This document shows, one piece after another, positions 19,522 to 28,644 of a stretch of DNA of 64,000 nt. A program made the position numbers and the translations under genes. The stretch comes from Bacteroidota bacterium (GTDB lineage: Bacteria; Bacteroidota; Bacteroidia; Flavobacteriales; Weeksellaceae). The stretch is from NCBI GenBank assembly GCA_023423715.1, contig JAFAFC010000036.1, forward strand, positions 1-64,000, in the 5' to 3' direction. Each line of letters begins with the position of its first letter. Position 1 is the stretch's first letter. The notes under the pieces were generated by a model. That model ran no database searches. It had not been told where the DNA came from and was given only the letters and a program-made list of their open reading frames with translations.

Positions 19522-19535
19522 AAAACAAACAAGAC

Positions 19536-21437
19536 ATGAAAAATAACATATTTAAAATTATCGGACTTTCTATCTTATTAGTTGGAGCTACGGGATGTAG
19601 TGAGTTTGATGAAATGAATGTAGATCCCAACGCAGTAGAAACTGAAAAGGTTTTACCGGAATATTTTCTAAATAACTCCATTATTGGTGCGCAAATGAAT
19701 CCTGAAGTTGCAGAAAGAGCATTTGTATTGTATTGGAAAACAGCAGGAAGACAACAGTATTCAACAGGTATTGCCGGTGGTTCATACGATGATGGTTGGT
19801 CATCCAATTACTGGGGCTATGTTTCGACGTGGTTACGTAATGCTAATAACGCAATTAATATGGCGGATGAGCGCCAAGAAAAAGGTACTGCGCAAGTTCA
19901 CAATGAAAACATTAAGCAAGTAGCTAGAATCTGGCGAGTGTATTTAATGAGCGAATTGAGTGATAATTTTGGTTCTATTCCGTTGGATGGATTCAAAGGA
20001 TATAATCCGGAATTCAATTCAACAAAGGATGCTTATTATTTCTTCTTAGCTGAGTTAAAAGACGCAGTAGGTAAAATTGATACCTCGGTTGCAAGATCAG
20101 AAGAATTGAAAAAAGAAGATCCAGCGTATGGATACGATTGGGATAAATGGATTCGTTATGCAAACTCGATGCGAATGAGATTGGCAATGCGTTTATCTGA
20201 AGTTGATGCGGCTAAAGCTAAGTCTGAATTTGAAGCAGCTGCAGCTACTAATAAATTTATTTCAACAAGTAGCGAAAATTTTTCGGTGCAAGAAAAAGAT
20301 GGATGGGATGATTTAACGGGAGTTATGTCTCGTGGATGGAATTCTCAAATCATTTCGGCGACACTTAATAACTTATATGTAGGTTTAGGTGGAGTAAATT
20401 CAGCTGATCAAGTTTCAGCAGAAATGAAACCTTATGTTAAAGCAGAAGATTATATCGGACTTTATTTTCCAGACCAACTTCCACTTTTAACTAATGATCC
20501 TTCAACAGGGTATTGGCTTGATGGTATTCCAAATAAAATGGATCCAAGGGCTTTTGCAAATTTCTTTGTGGTAGGTGATACCAATAATGCAAATTATCCT
20601 TCTATGTATAAATATACGGATGCAGAGTACGTTAGAAATTTCGTTTATGCAGATGGTAGCATAGAGAAAGTAAATGTGAAAAATTCATGGAATGCTTATA
20701 CCATCGGATCTTGGGGCGCTAAGCTCAGTAGAAATGGAGCTCGAGGTGTAGCAGGATATACGCCTTCTGTGGTTCAAAAATACAGAAACAGTACCCAAAA
20801 AAGAGTTTTCTTTGGTAGCTGGGAAAGTTATTTACTTATTGCTGAAGCTTCTTTAAGAGGGTGGGCGACACCAATGTCCGATGAAGCTGCTTACAATAAA
20901 GGTGTAAAAGAAAGTATTGATTACAATGGGGTTGGACAATTTTATGGATCGTACATTGCTTCAAATACGTTTAATAGAAACGGTACTTCTGCAGCCTATT
21001 CACATACGACAGAACCTGGTGCTTCGCATACCATGAATTTTGTCGATGGAAGAACAAAAGTTGCGGGAACGGCTCAAATAAAATATCCTGTAAATACAAT
21101 TTATAAAAACGGTAGTGTAAAAAATGATAAGCTTACTAAGATTATTACTCAGAAATTTATTGCAAATACACCTTGGTTGCCTCTTGAAGGTTGGAATGAT
21201 CATAGAAGGTTAGGATTACCATTCTTTGAAAATCCAGCTGTAGAACAACCTTTACCTAACATACCAAATCTTAATTCATCTAATTATATGACAAATTCGG
21301 TGAAAAACTTCCCTCAAAGATTGCCATATCCTAGTACATTTAGAAATAGCGATCCTGTAGGTTATGCTCAGGCTGTTTCTTTACTAAATGGTGAAGATGC
21401 CGTATTAACACCACTTTGGTGGGCGAAGAAGAATTAA
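19536..21437 (+). CDS. SusD/RagB-family nutrient-binding lipoprotein (SusD-like type 2)
   Basis: A 633-residue surface lipoprotein. Its signal peptide ends in the lipobox ATGC (Cys21), followed by SEFDEMNVDPNAV, typical of the SusD-like group 2 whose N terminus reads FDELNxNPN. The helical TPR-like body includes ARIWRVYLMSELSDNFGSIP, KWIRYANSMRMRLAMRL and the C-terminal EGWNDHRRLGLP. It caps the SusC barrel and binds the substrate. It is cotranscribed with SusC, and the operon ends in a strong terminator. Confidence 0.93.
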   Translation: MKNNIFKIIGLSILLVGATGCSEFDEMNVDPNAVETEKVLPEYFLNNSIIGAQMNPEVAERAFVLYWKTAGRQQYSTGIAGGSYDDGWSSNYWGYVSTWLRNANNAINMADERQEKGTAQVHNENIKQVARIWRVYLMSELSDNFGSIPLDGFKGYNPEFNSTKDAYYFFLAELKDAVGKIDTSVARSEELKKEDPAYGYDWDKWIRYANSMRMRLAMRLSEVDAAKAKSEFEAAAATNKFISTSSENFSVQEKDGWDDLTGVMSRGWNSQIISATLNNLYVGLGGVNSADQVSAEMKPYVKAEDYIGLYFPDQLPLLTNDPSTGYWLDGIPNKMDPRAFANFFVVGDTNNANYPSMYKYTDAEYVRNFVYADGSIEKVNVKNSWNAYTIGSWGAKLSRNGARGVAGYTPSVVQKYRNSTQKRVFFGSWESYLLIAEASLRGWATPMSDEAAYNKGVKESIDYNGVGQFYGSYIASNTFNRNGTSAAYSHTTEPGASHTMNFVDGRTKVAGTAQIKYPVNTIYKNGSVKNDKLTKIITQKFIANTPWLPLEGWNDHRRLGLPFFENPAVEQPLPNIPNLNSSNYMTNSVKNFPQRLPYPSTFRNSDPVGYAQAVSLLNGEDAVLTPLWWAKKN

Positions 21438-21460
21438 TTTTTTCAAATACTATTGAAATG

Positions 21461-21494
21461 AAACTCCCTTCTAAATTTAGAAGGGAGTTTTTAT
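21461..21494 (+). terminator. Rho-independent terminator after the SusCD operon
   Basis: A perfect palindrome at 21461-21490 (AAACTCCCTTCTAAA and its complement) followed by T-rich sequence. Confidence 0.92.
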
Positions 21495-21526
21495 TTATAA
21501 TGATAAATAATAAGAATAAATCAATA

Positions 21527-22303
21527 TTATAATTCTCGTATCCAAATATTTCGAAAGCTAATGGGTTCACTTGGATCATTGTGAGCTTGCAATTTTATAG
21601 GAGAAGCACCGTGAGAAATTGCATATGAAGATTTACCAATATATTGTGTAGGGCCTTCTAATTCAACATTGTTCTGAATTAAAACACCATTAAGATATAC
21701 TGTAATTCGTGCTTTTTTAACTACAATTCCATCATTGTTAAAAACAGGTGCTGTCCAAATAATATCATAGGTTTGCCATTCGCCTGCAGGTAGCATAGGA
21801 TTGCAAAGTGGCGGGAATTGCTTGTAGATGCTTCCTGCCATTCCGTTAACGTACGTTTTATTCGTGTAAGAATCCAAAATTTGCAATTCGTAACCAGGAT
21901 CCCCCTTACCTAGAGATGCTAGGAAAACACCACTATTTCCTTTTAATTGCCCATTTTCAGAGATGTTTTTAGCTATCATCCATTCTAAGTGAAGTTGATA
22001 ATTCGAAAACTTTTTCTTTGTTTCAATATTTCCTGCTTTTTTATTCACAGTGAGAATCCCTTTGTTCACAATCCAATTTGCTGGTTTGCTGTTGTCATTA
22101 TTAGAAACCCATTCGTTCAGGTTTTTTCCATCAAAAAGAATGTATGCATCGGAAGGTGGTTTTTGATAGACAACATTTCCTGGAGTTACTTTTGGTGGTT
22201 CTGGAGTCCATATTTCAGTATCTTCAGGTTTAACACTTTGAGCGGCAATGCTGATACCAAGGAATACAAAACAGAAAACAGAATAGGTGAATTTATTTTT
22301 CAT
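21527..22303 (-). CDS. DUF1080 (3-keto-disaccharide hydrolase-like) secreted protein
   Basis: A 258-residue exported protein. The frame opens earlier, but the ATG at 22303 gives a proper signal peptide (MKNKFTYSVFCFVFLGISIA). The mature protein fits DUF1080, a concanavalin-like fold: YILFDGKNLNEWVS, LHLEWMIAKNISENG, GNSGVFLASLGKGDPGYELQI, and the C-terminal ISFRNIWIREL. Some members hydrolyse 3-keto-glycosides; the activity here is inferred. It faces the SusD gene convergently and may belong to the same glycan-use locus. Confidence 0.87.
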   Translation of the reverse strand: MKNKFTYSVFCFVFLGISIAAQSVKPEDTEIWTPEPPKVTPGNVVYQKPPSDAYILFDGKNLNEWVSNNDNSKPANWIVNKGILTVNKKAGNIETKKKFSNYQLHLEWMIAKNISENGQLKGNSGVFLASLGKGDPGYELQILDSYTNKTYVNGMAGSIYKQFPPLCNPMLPAGEWQTYDIIWTAPVFNNDGIVVKKARITVYLNGVLIQNNVELEGPTQYIGKSSYAISHGASPIKLQAHNDPSEPISFRNIWIREL

Positions 22304-22361
22304 TTGTGATTTTAATTTAAGTAACACGAAAATAGGAATATTTTTCATCAAATAGTACTAC

Positions 22362-22392
22362 AAAAAAAAGGATGCAAATTTTCGCATCCTTT
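22362..22392 (-). terminator. Rho-independent terminator after the acyltransferase gene
   Basis: Stem AAAGGATGC (22368-22376) with GCATCCTTT (22384-22392); the A-run before it reads as the T-tail on the minus strand. Confidence 0.88.
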
Positions 22393-22417
22393 CTATATTG
22401 TGTGAATTGTGAACCTA

Positions 22418-23692
22418 TTAAATAGGCTTAAATTCTAAATTTTGATCTGCTAAAAGCTTTTCTGCAGCTTCTTTGTAGAAACCGTTTACCAACTTATCGT
22501 GGATGGCTTCAAAAGCAGCTAGCGTTTCGTTGATTTCAGCATCAGTGTGTGACGCTGTTGGAATTAATCTCAACAAAATCATTCCTTTAGGAATTACCGG
22601 ATATACTACAACCGAGGTGAAGATTCCGAAATTTTCACGAAGATCTTTTACAAGTAGGGTAGCCTCAACTGGCGAACCTTGCATCATTACTGGTGTAACA
22701 CATGTATTGGTATCTCCAAGGTTGAAACCTCTTTCTTTCAATCCGTTTTGCAGTTTGTTTACATTCTCCCACAATTTAGCTTTGATTTCTGGACGACTTC
22801 TTAGAAGTTCCAATCTCTTCAAACCTCCGATTACCATTGGCATTGTCAAAGATTTAGCAAAAATTTGAGAACGTAAGTTGAATTTCAAATAACGAATAAT
22901 GTCTTTATTTCCAGCGATGAAAGCTCCAAAACCAGCCATAGACTTCGCAAATGTTGAGAAGTATACATCGATTTGATCTTGGCAACCTTGCTCTTCACCA
23001 GCTCCAGCACCTCTTTTTCCTAGAGTACCGAAACCATGAGCATCATCAACTAGTAATCTGAAGTTGTACTTACTTTTAAGTTCGCAAATTTCTTTTAGTT
23101 TTCCTTGTTGGCCTCTCATTCCGAAAACCCCTTCAGTAATCACTAAAATTCCACCTCCGTTTTCTTCAGCAACTTTCGTCGCTCTCTGAAGGTTTTTCTC
23201 TAAACTAGCGATATCATTATGACGGTAAGTAAAACTTTTACCCATGTGCATTCTAACACCATCTACGATACAAGCGTGAGAATCTACATCATAAACGATT
23301 ACATCATGACGGCTAACCAAAGCATCAATCGTTGATGTCATTCCTTGGTAACCAAAATTCAATAAATACGCTGCATCTTTTTCAACAAACTCTGCCAATT
23401 CTTTTTCTAATTGAAGGTGCTGATCTGTTTCACCAGACATTGCACGAGCTCCCATAGGGTAGAACATTCCGTATTCTGCAGCGGCATCCGCATCTGCTTT
23501 TTTTACTTCGGGATGGTTACAAAGTCCTAAATAATCATTAGCACTCCAGAAGATTACTTCCTTACCTTGAAAAATCATTCTCGGTCCGATAGGTCCTTCT
23601 AATCTTGGGAAAATAAAATAACCTTCACCGTAATCAGCAAATTGCCCTAATGGTCCAGGATTTTGCTTGATTCTGTCAAAAATATCTACCAT
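22418..23692 (-). CDS. Alpha-oxoamine synthase family acyltransferase (serine palmitoyltransferase / cysteate acyltransferase-like)
   Basis: A 424-residue fold-type I PLP enzyme. Members condense an amino acid with an acyl thioester and release CO2. Family marks: FWSANDYLGLCNHPEV, GARAMSGET, LLNFGYQGMTSTIDALVSRHDVIVYD, LVDDAHGFGTLG (PLP-binding Asp and His), and FSTFAKSMAGFGAFIAG with the Schiff-base Lys. The long N-terminal extension (about 45 residues before the core) and GARAMSGET fit serine palmitoyltransferase-like enzymes better than biotin or threonine-catabolic members. Its neighbour is a cysteine-synthase-like gene, so a cysteate-fatty acyltransferase role in sulfonolipid synthesis is plausible. 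Sphinganine synthesis remains the alternative. Confidence 0.82.
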   Translation of the reverse strand: MVDIFDRIKQNPGPLGQFADYGEGYFIFPRLEGPIGPRMIFQGKEVIFWSANDYLGLCNHPEVKKADADAAAEYGMFYPMGARAMSGETDQHLQLEKELAEFVEKDAAYLLNFGYQGMTSTIDALVSRHDVIVYDVDSHACIVDGVRMHMGKSFTYRHNDIASLEKNLQRATKVAEENGGGILVITEGVFGMRGQQGKLKEICELKSKYNFRLLVDDAHGFGTLGKRGAGAGEEQGCQDQIDVYFSTFAKSMAGFGAFIAGNKDIIRYLKFNLRSQIFAKSLTMPMVIGGLKRLELLRSRPEIKAKLWENVNKLQNGLKERGFNLGDTNTCVTPVMMQGSPVEATLLVKDLRENFGIFTSVVVYPVIPKGMILLRLIPTASHTDAEINETLAAFEAIHDKLVNGFYKEAAEKLLADQNLEFKPI

Positions 23693-23731
23693 TGTATTGT
23701 TGAGTTGTTTAAATAATTGTTAATTAGGTTG

Positions 23732-23739
23732 CAAAGGTA
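23732..23739 (-). promoter_or_regulatory. -7 promoter element of the acyltransferase gene
   Basis: The minus strand reads TACCTTTG, an exact TAnnTTTG match, 40 bases before the ATG and downstream of the neighbour's terminator. The gene therefore has its own promoter. Confidence 0.6.
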
Positions 23740-23761
23740 ATTAAATTTACCTTAAAACAGA

Positions 23762-23787
23762 AACCTCCTGATAATTTTCAGGAGGTT
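23762..23787 (-). terminator. Hairpin terminator after the cysteine-synthase-like gene
   Basis: AACCTCCTGA (23762-23771) pairs with TCAGGAGGTT (23778-23787). The minus-strand tail is only moderately T-rich. Confidence 0.72.
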
Positions 23788-23799
23788 AAAGAGTTTGAT

Positions 23800-24840
23800 T
23801 TATTGTTTGCAATATTCTACATAAATAGCGTCGTCATATTTGCTGTGTTCACCTTCGGTGAAACCTTGTTCCGACATCCATTCATCGCTATAGACTTTGG
23901 TCATATAACGAGAACCATGATCTGGATAAATTAGAACGACAACATCATCCTTTTTAAAAGGATTCTCGGCAGCGTATTGAAGTAATCCTTGTGTTACTGC
24001 TCCAGTAGTATAACCTCCTAAAATTCCTTCTTTCAAAGCGATTTCGCGAGTTCTATAAGCCGCGTCTTCATCATTTACACGAACAAATTCATCGATTTGA
24101 TCAAATAATAACGCTGCAGGAATAAGATTTTTTCCCATTCCTTCAATTTGATAGGAATGAATGTCTTCTTCATTGATTTTTCCTGTATCAAAATAGCCTT
24201 TCAAAATAGAACCATCTGCATCAACACCGATGATTTTAATATCTGGATTTTTCTCCTTTAAGAATTTTGCTGATCCTGATAACGTTCCACCTGTTCCCGT
24301 ACAAGCAAATAAATGCGTCACTTTACCTTCCGTTTGATCCCAAATTTCAGGACCTGTCGTTTGATAATGCGCATCAATATTTAATTCGTTAAAATATTGG
24401 TTGATGTAAATAGAATTCGGAGTTTCGGAAGCGATTTTTTTTGCTACTTCATAGTATGATCTTGGATCATCTGCTGGAACTGACGCTGGACAAACATAAA
24501 CTTTAGCTCCTAAAGCTTTCAAATAGGAGATTTTTTCTGGTTTGGTCTTGTCACTTACGGCTAAAATACACTGATATCCTTTTAAAATAGAAACCATGGC
24601 AATAGAAAACCCAGTGTTTCCTGAAGTCGTTTCTACGATAATAGAATTGGGGTTAAGAAGGCCTTTTTTCTCGGCATTCTCTATAATGTGAAGTGCGATT
24701 CTGTCTTTTGTTGAATGCCCTGGATTAAAACATTCCAGCTTGGCATACACCTCTGCGGGAATGGATTTGGTAACTGAATTTAGCTTTACTAAAGGCGTAT
24801 TACCAATTAATCCAAGAATATTATTGTAAACATTCTTCAT
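23800..24840 (-). CDS. Cysteine synthase / cystathionine beta-synthase family PLP enzyme (candidate cysteate synthase)
   Basis: A 346-residue fold-type II PLP enzyme. It begins NILGLIGNTPLVKLN, the usual start of this family; the PLP-binding Lys45 lies in NPGHSTKDRIA, where canonical cysteine synthases have SVKDR; TTSGNTGFSIA is the substrate-binding loop; GTGGTLSGSAKFLKEK is the phosphate-binding loop. The reaction is beta-replacement on an activated serine. Because its neighbour is an acyltransferase of the serine palmitoyltransferase type, making cysteate from phosphoserine and sulfite for sulfonolipids is a good candidate function. Ordinary cysteine synthesis is the alternative. Confidence 0.8.
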   Translation of the reverse strand: MKNVYNNILGLIGNTPLVKLNSVTKSIPAEVYAKLECFNPGHSTKDRIALHIIENAEKKGLLNPNSIIVETTSGNTGFSIAMVSILKGYQCILAVSDKTKPEKISYLKALGAKVYVCPASVPADDPRSYYEVAKKIASETPNSIYINQYFNELNIDAHYQTTGPEIWDQTEGKVTHLFACTGTGGTLSGSAKFLKEKNPDIKIIGVDADGSILKGYFDTGKINEEDIHSYQIEGMGKNLIPAALLFDQIDEFVRVNDEDAAYRTREIALKEGILGGYTTGAVTQGLLQYAAENPFKKDDVVVLIYPDHGSRYMTKVYSDEWMSEQGFTEGEHSKYDDAIYVEYCKQ

Positions 24841-24867
24841 CTTTATTACTAACTCTTAAAACGACTG

Positions 24868-24875
24868 CAAAAGTA
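24868..24875 (-). promoter_or_regulatory. -7 promoter element of the cysteine-synthase-like gene
   Basis: The minus strand reads TACTTTTG, an exact TAnnTTTG match, 28 bases before the ATG. No good -33 box is visible. Confidence 0.55.
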
Positions 24876-25019
24876 TGAAAATTTTTACTTTTATCTGTAA
24901 CTATTCATAATTAATTCAATATGCAACGATTTATATCAACAATTATGTTCGTTTCAATCCGAACCAATTTTTCCGTATCAAATTTTTCATAAAACGCCGA
25001 TAAACTGATTATAAAGTAT

Positions 25020-25027
25020 TATTTTTG
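25020..25027 (+). promoter_or_regulatory. -7 promoter element of the DUF2723 gene
   Basis: TATTTTTG matches TAnnTTTG and lies 20 bases before the ATG at 25048. A -33 box is not evident. Confidence 0.5.
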
Positions 25028-25047
25028 GCCTCAAAAGTTTTAAATTT

Positions 25048-28000
25048 ATGAAAGACTGGACATTCAAGAAGTGGAATACGATCTTAGGATGGGTGATTTT
25101 TGCGATTTCATTTATTGTTTATCTCTCCACCATTGAGCACAATTTTAGTTTTTGGGATACTGGAGAATACATTTCTTCTGCTGTAAAACTAGAAGTAACT
25201 CACGCTCCTGGTGCAGCTTTATTTCAACTCGTTGGTGCGGTTGCAGCAATGCTCGCTTTTGGAGATGGACAAAAATATGGATTGATCATTAATGCTCTAT
25301 CTGCTTTGTGTAGCGCGTTTACCATTTTGTTTTTGTTCTGGATTATCACGCATTTAGTTAAAACTATTTACGGAAACATTAAAGAAACTTTAACCAAAAC
25401 CGACGAATGGGCTATTTTCTTCTCGGGTGCTGTTGGAGCTTTGTGTTTTACATTTTCGGATACGTTCTGGTATTCAGCAGTCGAAGGAGAAGTATATTCG
25501 ATGGCTACGATGTTTATTGGACTTTTAGTTTGGTTAATTACAAAATACGAAGATGAATTCCATACGGAACATAATGAGCGTTGGATTATCTTAATCTTCT
25601 TCCTAGTTGGATTATCTGTCGGTGTTCACATGATGTGTATGTTGGCGATTCCAGCAGTTTGTTTGATTTTCTACACCAAGAATTACGAATTTTCTTGGAA
25701 GTCTTTCATTTATGCGAATCTCGTTACGTTGTTGATTTTAGCATTAGTTTTCAAATTCATTTTCCCATTAATCATGTCATTATTCGGGAAATTAGAAATA
25801 TTTGCCGTTAATGGTGTTGGTTTACCATTTAACTCAGGAACTATTTTAGCTTTCCTAATCCTTTTAGCGGTATGTTATTTTGGATTAAAAAGAGCTAGAA
25901 AAACAGGAAAAAGAATCTACCAGACAATTGCTTTGTCTTTGATTTTTATGATGATTGGTTTCTCTTGTTGGTTGGTAATTCCAATTCGTGCCAATGCAAA
26001 TCCACCAATGAACTTAAATAATCCAGATAACGCCATTGGTATGTTGGATTACTATAACCGTGAACAATACGGTGATTGGCCAACAACGTACGGACAAAAC
26101 TATACTGCGCATTTGGATAACAATGGTATCGAAAGAAATGCAGATGGAAGTTATAAAACTCAAAAAGATGGTGGTCTTCTAAAATTTGGTGATATCTACG
26201 AAAAAGATGAGCAAACGGGTGAATATCGTAAAGTAGGAGAGCGTTTCAGTTATGTGTATAACCAAGCGCATGTAAGCTTTATGCCAAGAATGTTCAACGA
26301 GGACAAACAAGTCATGGCGAATTATATTTCCATGTATGGACCTCCAGATTTTACGTTCAACTATGGAAATACAGAACTTGCAGATAATCCTCAAGCGCAA
26401 GAAGTTTTTGATCAACTTCGTAAAAAGTACGAAGACAAATCAATTACCATTGATGATTATTTAGAAGCTAAAAAATACGATTTAATCAATGTTCAGAGAC
26501 CTTCATTTGCTCAGAATTTAGATTATTTCATCACCTTCCAAAACGGATATTATTTCGTTCGTTATTTGATGTGGAACTTCGTTGGAAGACAAAATGATTT
26601 AGAAGGACAAAACGAAAACACGCGTGGAAATTGGATTTCTGGAATTTCGTTCATCGACAACGCATTGTGGGGAAATCAAAAAGATATGCCGGCAATGTAT
26701 TCTAATGAAAGTACGGTGAAGTTTTTCTTTTTACCATTAATCTTAGGTTTAATCGGATTGTATTTCCAAGCGAATAGAGATTTCGGACGATTCTACGCGA
26801 TTTTATCGTTGTTCATTATTACCAGCGTCGGAATTATATTTTATACGGGAGTGAAGCCATTTGAACCTCGGGAACGAGATTACGCGATGGTGGGTTCCTT
26901 CTTTGCCTTTGCGATTTGGATTGGTTTAGGAGCGGGCGCTGTTTTATATTTTCTCTATTCAAAAGTGAAGAAAAGTACAGCGGTATTAATTGGAGGAGTC
27001 GCTTTATTGGTTGTTCCTTTGATGATGGGCTTCCAAAATTACAATGCTCATGATCGTAGTAAGCGTTATGCGGCGTATGATTACTCATATTCGGTATTAA
27101 AATCATTGAACAAAAACAATATTTTGTTTGTTTACGGAGATAATGACACGTATCCAGTTTGGGCAATTCAAGAAACGGAAAACTTTAGAGATGATGTTAA
27201 AGTGGTGAATTTTACACTAGCATCAACACCTTGGTATATTGATCAAATTAAGAGACAAACGTATTCTGGTCCTCCAGTTCCGTCTATACTTGAACATAAA
27301 GATTACCGTGATGGAACCAATGATCAGGTGTATGTTTTCAAAAAATCCGATTGGGAAGGTCTTTTTGGATCTTTAAAAGAAAGAGGATTACCAGAAAACT
27401 CGTTTTCATCGTTCAGAAAGTATTTAACTCAAGATTCCATGTCTATCAAGGACGCTGTAAATTTCTTGAAAATTAAATCTACAGAAAAAGATGATATTCT
27501 TAAAATGCTTTTTGGTGAAGACAAATACGAGCGTTTTAACTTCTTACCAACAAGTAAACTTGTGATTCCTGTAAACAAAGCTAATGCTATTCAGTCAGGA
27601 ATTATCAAAGCTAAAGATGCAAATCTTGCTGTAGATCATATTACGATCGATTACAGAAGACAAAGTATGTTTAAAAACAATTTGATATTAATGGATATTT
27701 TGGCCAATTTCGATTGGAAACGTCCTATTAATTTCTCTTCTGGTGGTGTTTATGATGACGAAAATATCTTCTATCTAAACGATTATTTGCAGTTTGATGG
27801 ATTTAGTTATCGACTAGTTCCTATTGAAACTAAAGAAAAGGAAAGTGGTGAAATGGGACGTGTTGATGGTGAAGATTTATATCGAATTGTGAAGAATTAT
27901 CGTTGGGGTAATTTCAAAGATTTGAATGTTCACTTTGATGAGACGTGTACTCAGAATATTGTGAGCTACAGAAGTTCTGTAAGTCGGGCTGCAGATGCCT

Positions 28001-28551
28001 TGGCATTGAGTGGTCAAAAAGGAAAAGCCGTAGAATTACTAGACCTTGCAAGTCGTGAAATTCCTATTGCGAAATACGATGATGCTCGTTCATTAAGTTC
28101 TATGGTGTACGGATATATCATTGCAGGACAAGAACAGAAAGGTTTGAAACTTGCGGAAGATCTTAAAAAAGGAACTTTTAGAGAATACGATTATTATAGC
28201 AGTCTTTCAAAAGACGAACAACGTTTTGCAGGAAGACTATTACGTTCAAAACCTTTTGAATATTCATTAATTGTAAGTTCTGTTGCAGAAGCATATACAA
28301 AGCTAGGTCAAAAAGATAAAGCATATCAGTACATCGTTTCTTCGATTGAGCCTATTGATAAACGGTATAATGAGTTTATCAAGAATCTTGAAGCAATGGG
28401 GAAAGAAAAAGCATTAATTGAGTCGGAAAATGTTCAAAAAATTGCGCCTTTCTATCAGTATTTGTTTGAAGTAATGAAGCCATTTGATTCCACATACGAA
28501 ACGGAAAAAATGGATCAAATTACGACGCAAGTCATGAAAGCAACTCAATAA
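25048..28551 (+). CDS. DUF2723 large membrane protein (protein O-mannosyltransferase-like, GT-C)
   Basis: A 1167-residue protein. The N-terminal half (about 1-680) carries around ten or more membrane helices with a GT-C-like beginning: a helix, then FWDTGEYISSAVKLEVTHAPGA, whose Asp-Glu pair in the first external loop resembles the catalytic site of PMT-type transferases using lipid-linked sugars. A soluble extracytoplasmic part follows, and the last 250 residues look helical and repeat-like (GKAVELLDLASREIP, YGYIIAGQEQKGLKLA). Bacteroidota O-glycosylate secreted proteins, and DUF2723 proteins are candidates for such or LPS-related transfer. The function of this one is not established. It is monocistronic, with its own promoter and terminator. 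Confidence 0.85.
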   Translation: MKDWTFKKWNTILGWVIFAISFIVYLSTIEHNFSFWDTGEYISSAVKLEVTHAPGAALFQLVGAVAAMLAFGDGQKYGLIINALSALCSAFTILFLFWIITHLVKTIYGNIKETLTKTDEWAIFFSGAVGALCFTFSDTFWYSAVEGEVYSMATMFIGLLVWLITKYEDEFHTEHNERWIILIFFLVGLSVGVHMMCMLAIPAVCLIFYTKNYEFSWKSFIYANLVTLLILALVFKFIFPLIMSLFGKLEIFAVNGVGLPFNSGTILAFLILLAVCYFGLKRARKTGKRIYQTIALSLIFMMIGFSCWLVIPIRANANPPMNLNNPDNAIGMLDYYNREQYGDWPTTYGQNYTAHLDNNGIERNADGSYKTQKDGGLLKFGDIYEKDEQTGEYRKVGERFSYVYNQAHVSFMPRMFNEDKQVMANYISMYGPPDFTFNYGNTELADNPQAQEVFDQLRKKYEDKSITIDDYLEAKKYDLINVQRPSFAQNLDYFITFQNGYYFVRYLMWNFVGRQNDLEGQNENTRGNWISGISFIDNALWGNQKDMPAMYSNESTVKFFFLPLILGLIGLYFQANRDFGRFYAILSLFIITSVGIIFYTGVKPFEPRERDYAMVGSFFAFAIWIGLGAGAVLYFLYSKVKKSTAVLIGGVALLVVPLMMGFQNYNAHDRSKRYAAYDYSYSVLKSLNKNNILFVYGDNDTYPVWAIQETENFRDDVKVVNFTLASTPWYIDQIKRQTYSGPPVPSILEHKDYRDGTNDQVYVFKKSDWEGLFGSLKERGLPENSFSSFRKYLTQDSMSIKDAVNFLKIKSTEKDDILKMLFGEDKYERFNFLPTSKLVIPVNKANAIQSGIIKAKDANLAVDHITIDYRRQSMFKNNLILMDILANFDWKRPINFSSGGVYDDENIFYLNDYLQFDGFSYRLVPIETKEKESGEMGRVDGEDLYRIVKNYRWGNFKDLNVHFDETCTQNIVSYRSSVSRAADALALSGQKGKAVELLDLASREIPIAKYDDARSLSSMVYGYIIAGQEQKGLKLAEDLKKGTFREYDYYSSLSKDEQRFAGRLLRSKPFEYSLIVSSVAEAYTKLGQKDKAYQYIVSSIEPIDKRYNEFIKNLEAMGKEKALIESENVQKIAPFYQYLFEVMKPFDSTYETEKMDQITTQVMKATQ

Positions 28552-28567
28552 GAAATACATAAATTAA

Positions 28568-28593
28568 AGCGGACTTCGGTCCGTTTTTTTTTG
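28568..28593 (+). terminator. Rho-independent terminator with UUCG tetraloop
   Basis: CGGAC (28570-28574), loop TTCG, GTCCG (28579-28583), then nine T. The C(UUCG)G loop is unusually stable. Confidence 0.92.
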
Positions 28594-28607
28594 CAATTTT
28601 TTCACCT

Positions 28608-28615
28608 TATCTTTG
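28608..28615 (+). promoter_or_regulatory. -7 promoter element of the DUF1697-kdsA operon
   Basis: TATCTTTG matches TAnnTTTG, 29 bases before the ATG at 28645. The upstream terminator tail abuts it, so the -33 region overlaps the terminator. Confidence 0.6.
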
Positions 28616-28644
28616 TATTAGAAATTGAAATACGAAATCGATCA

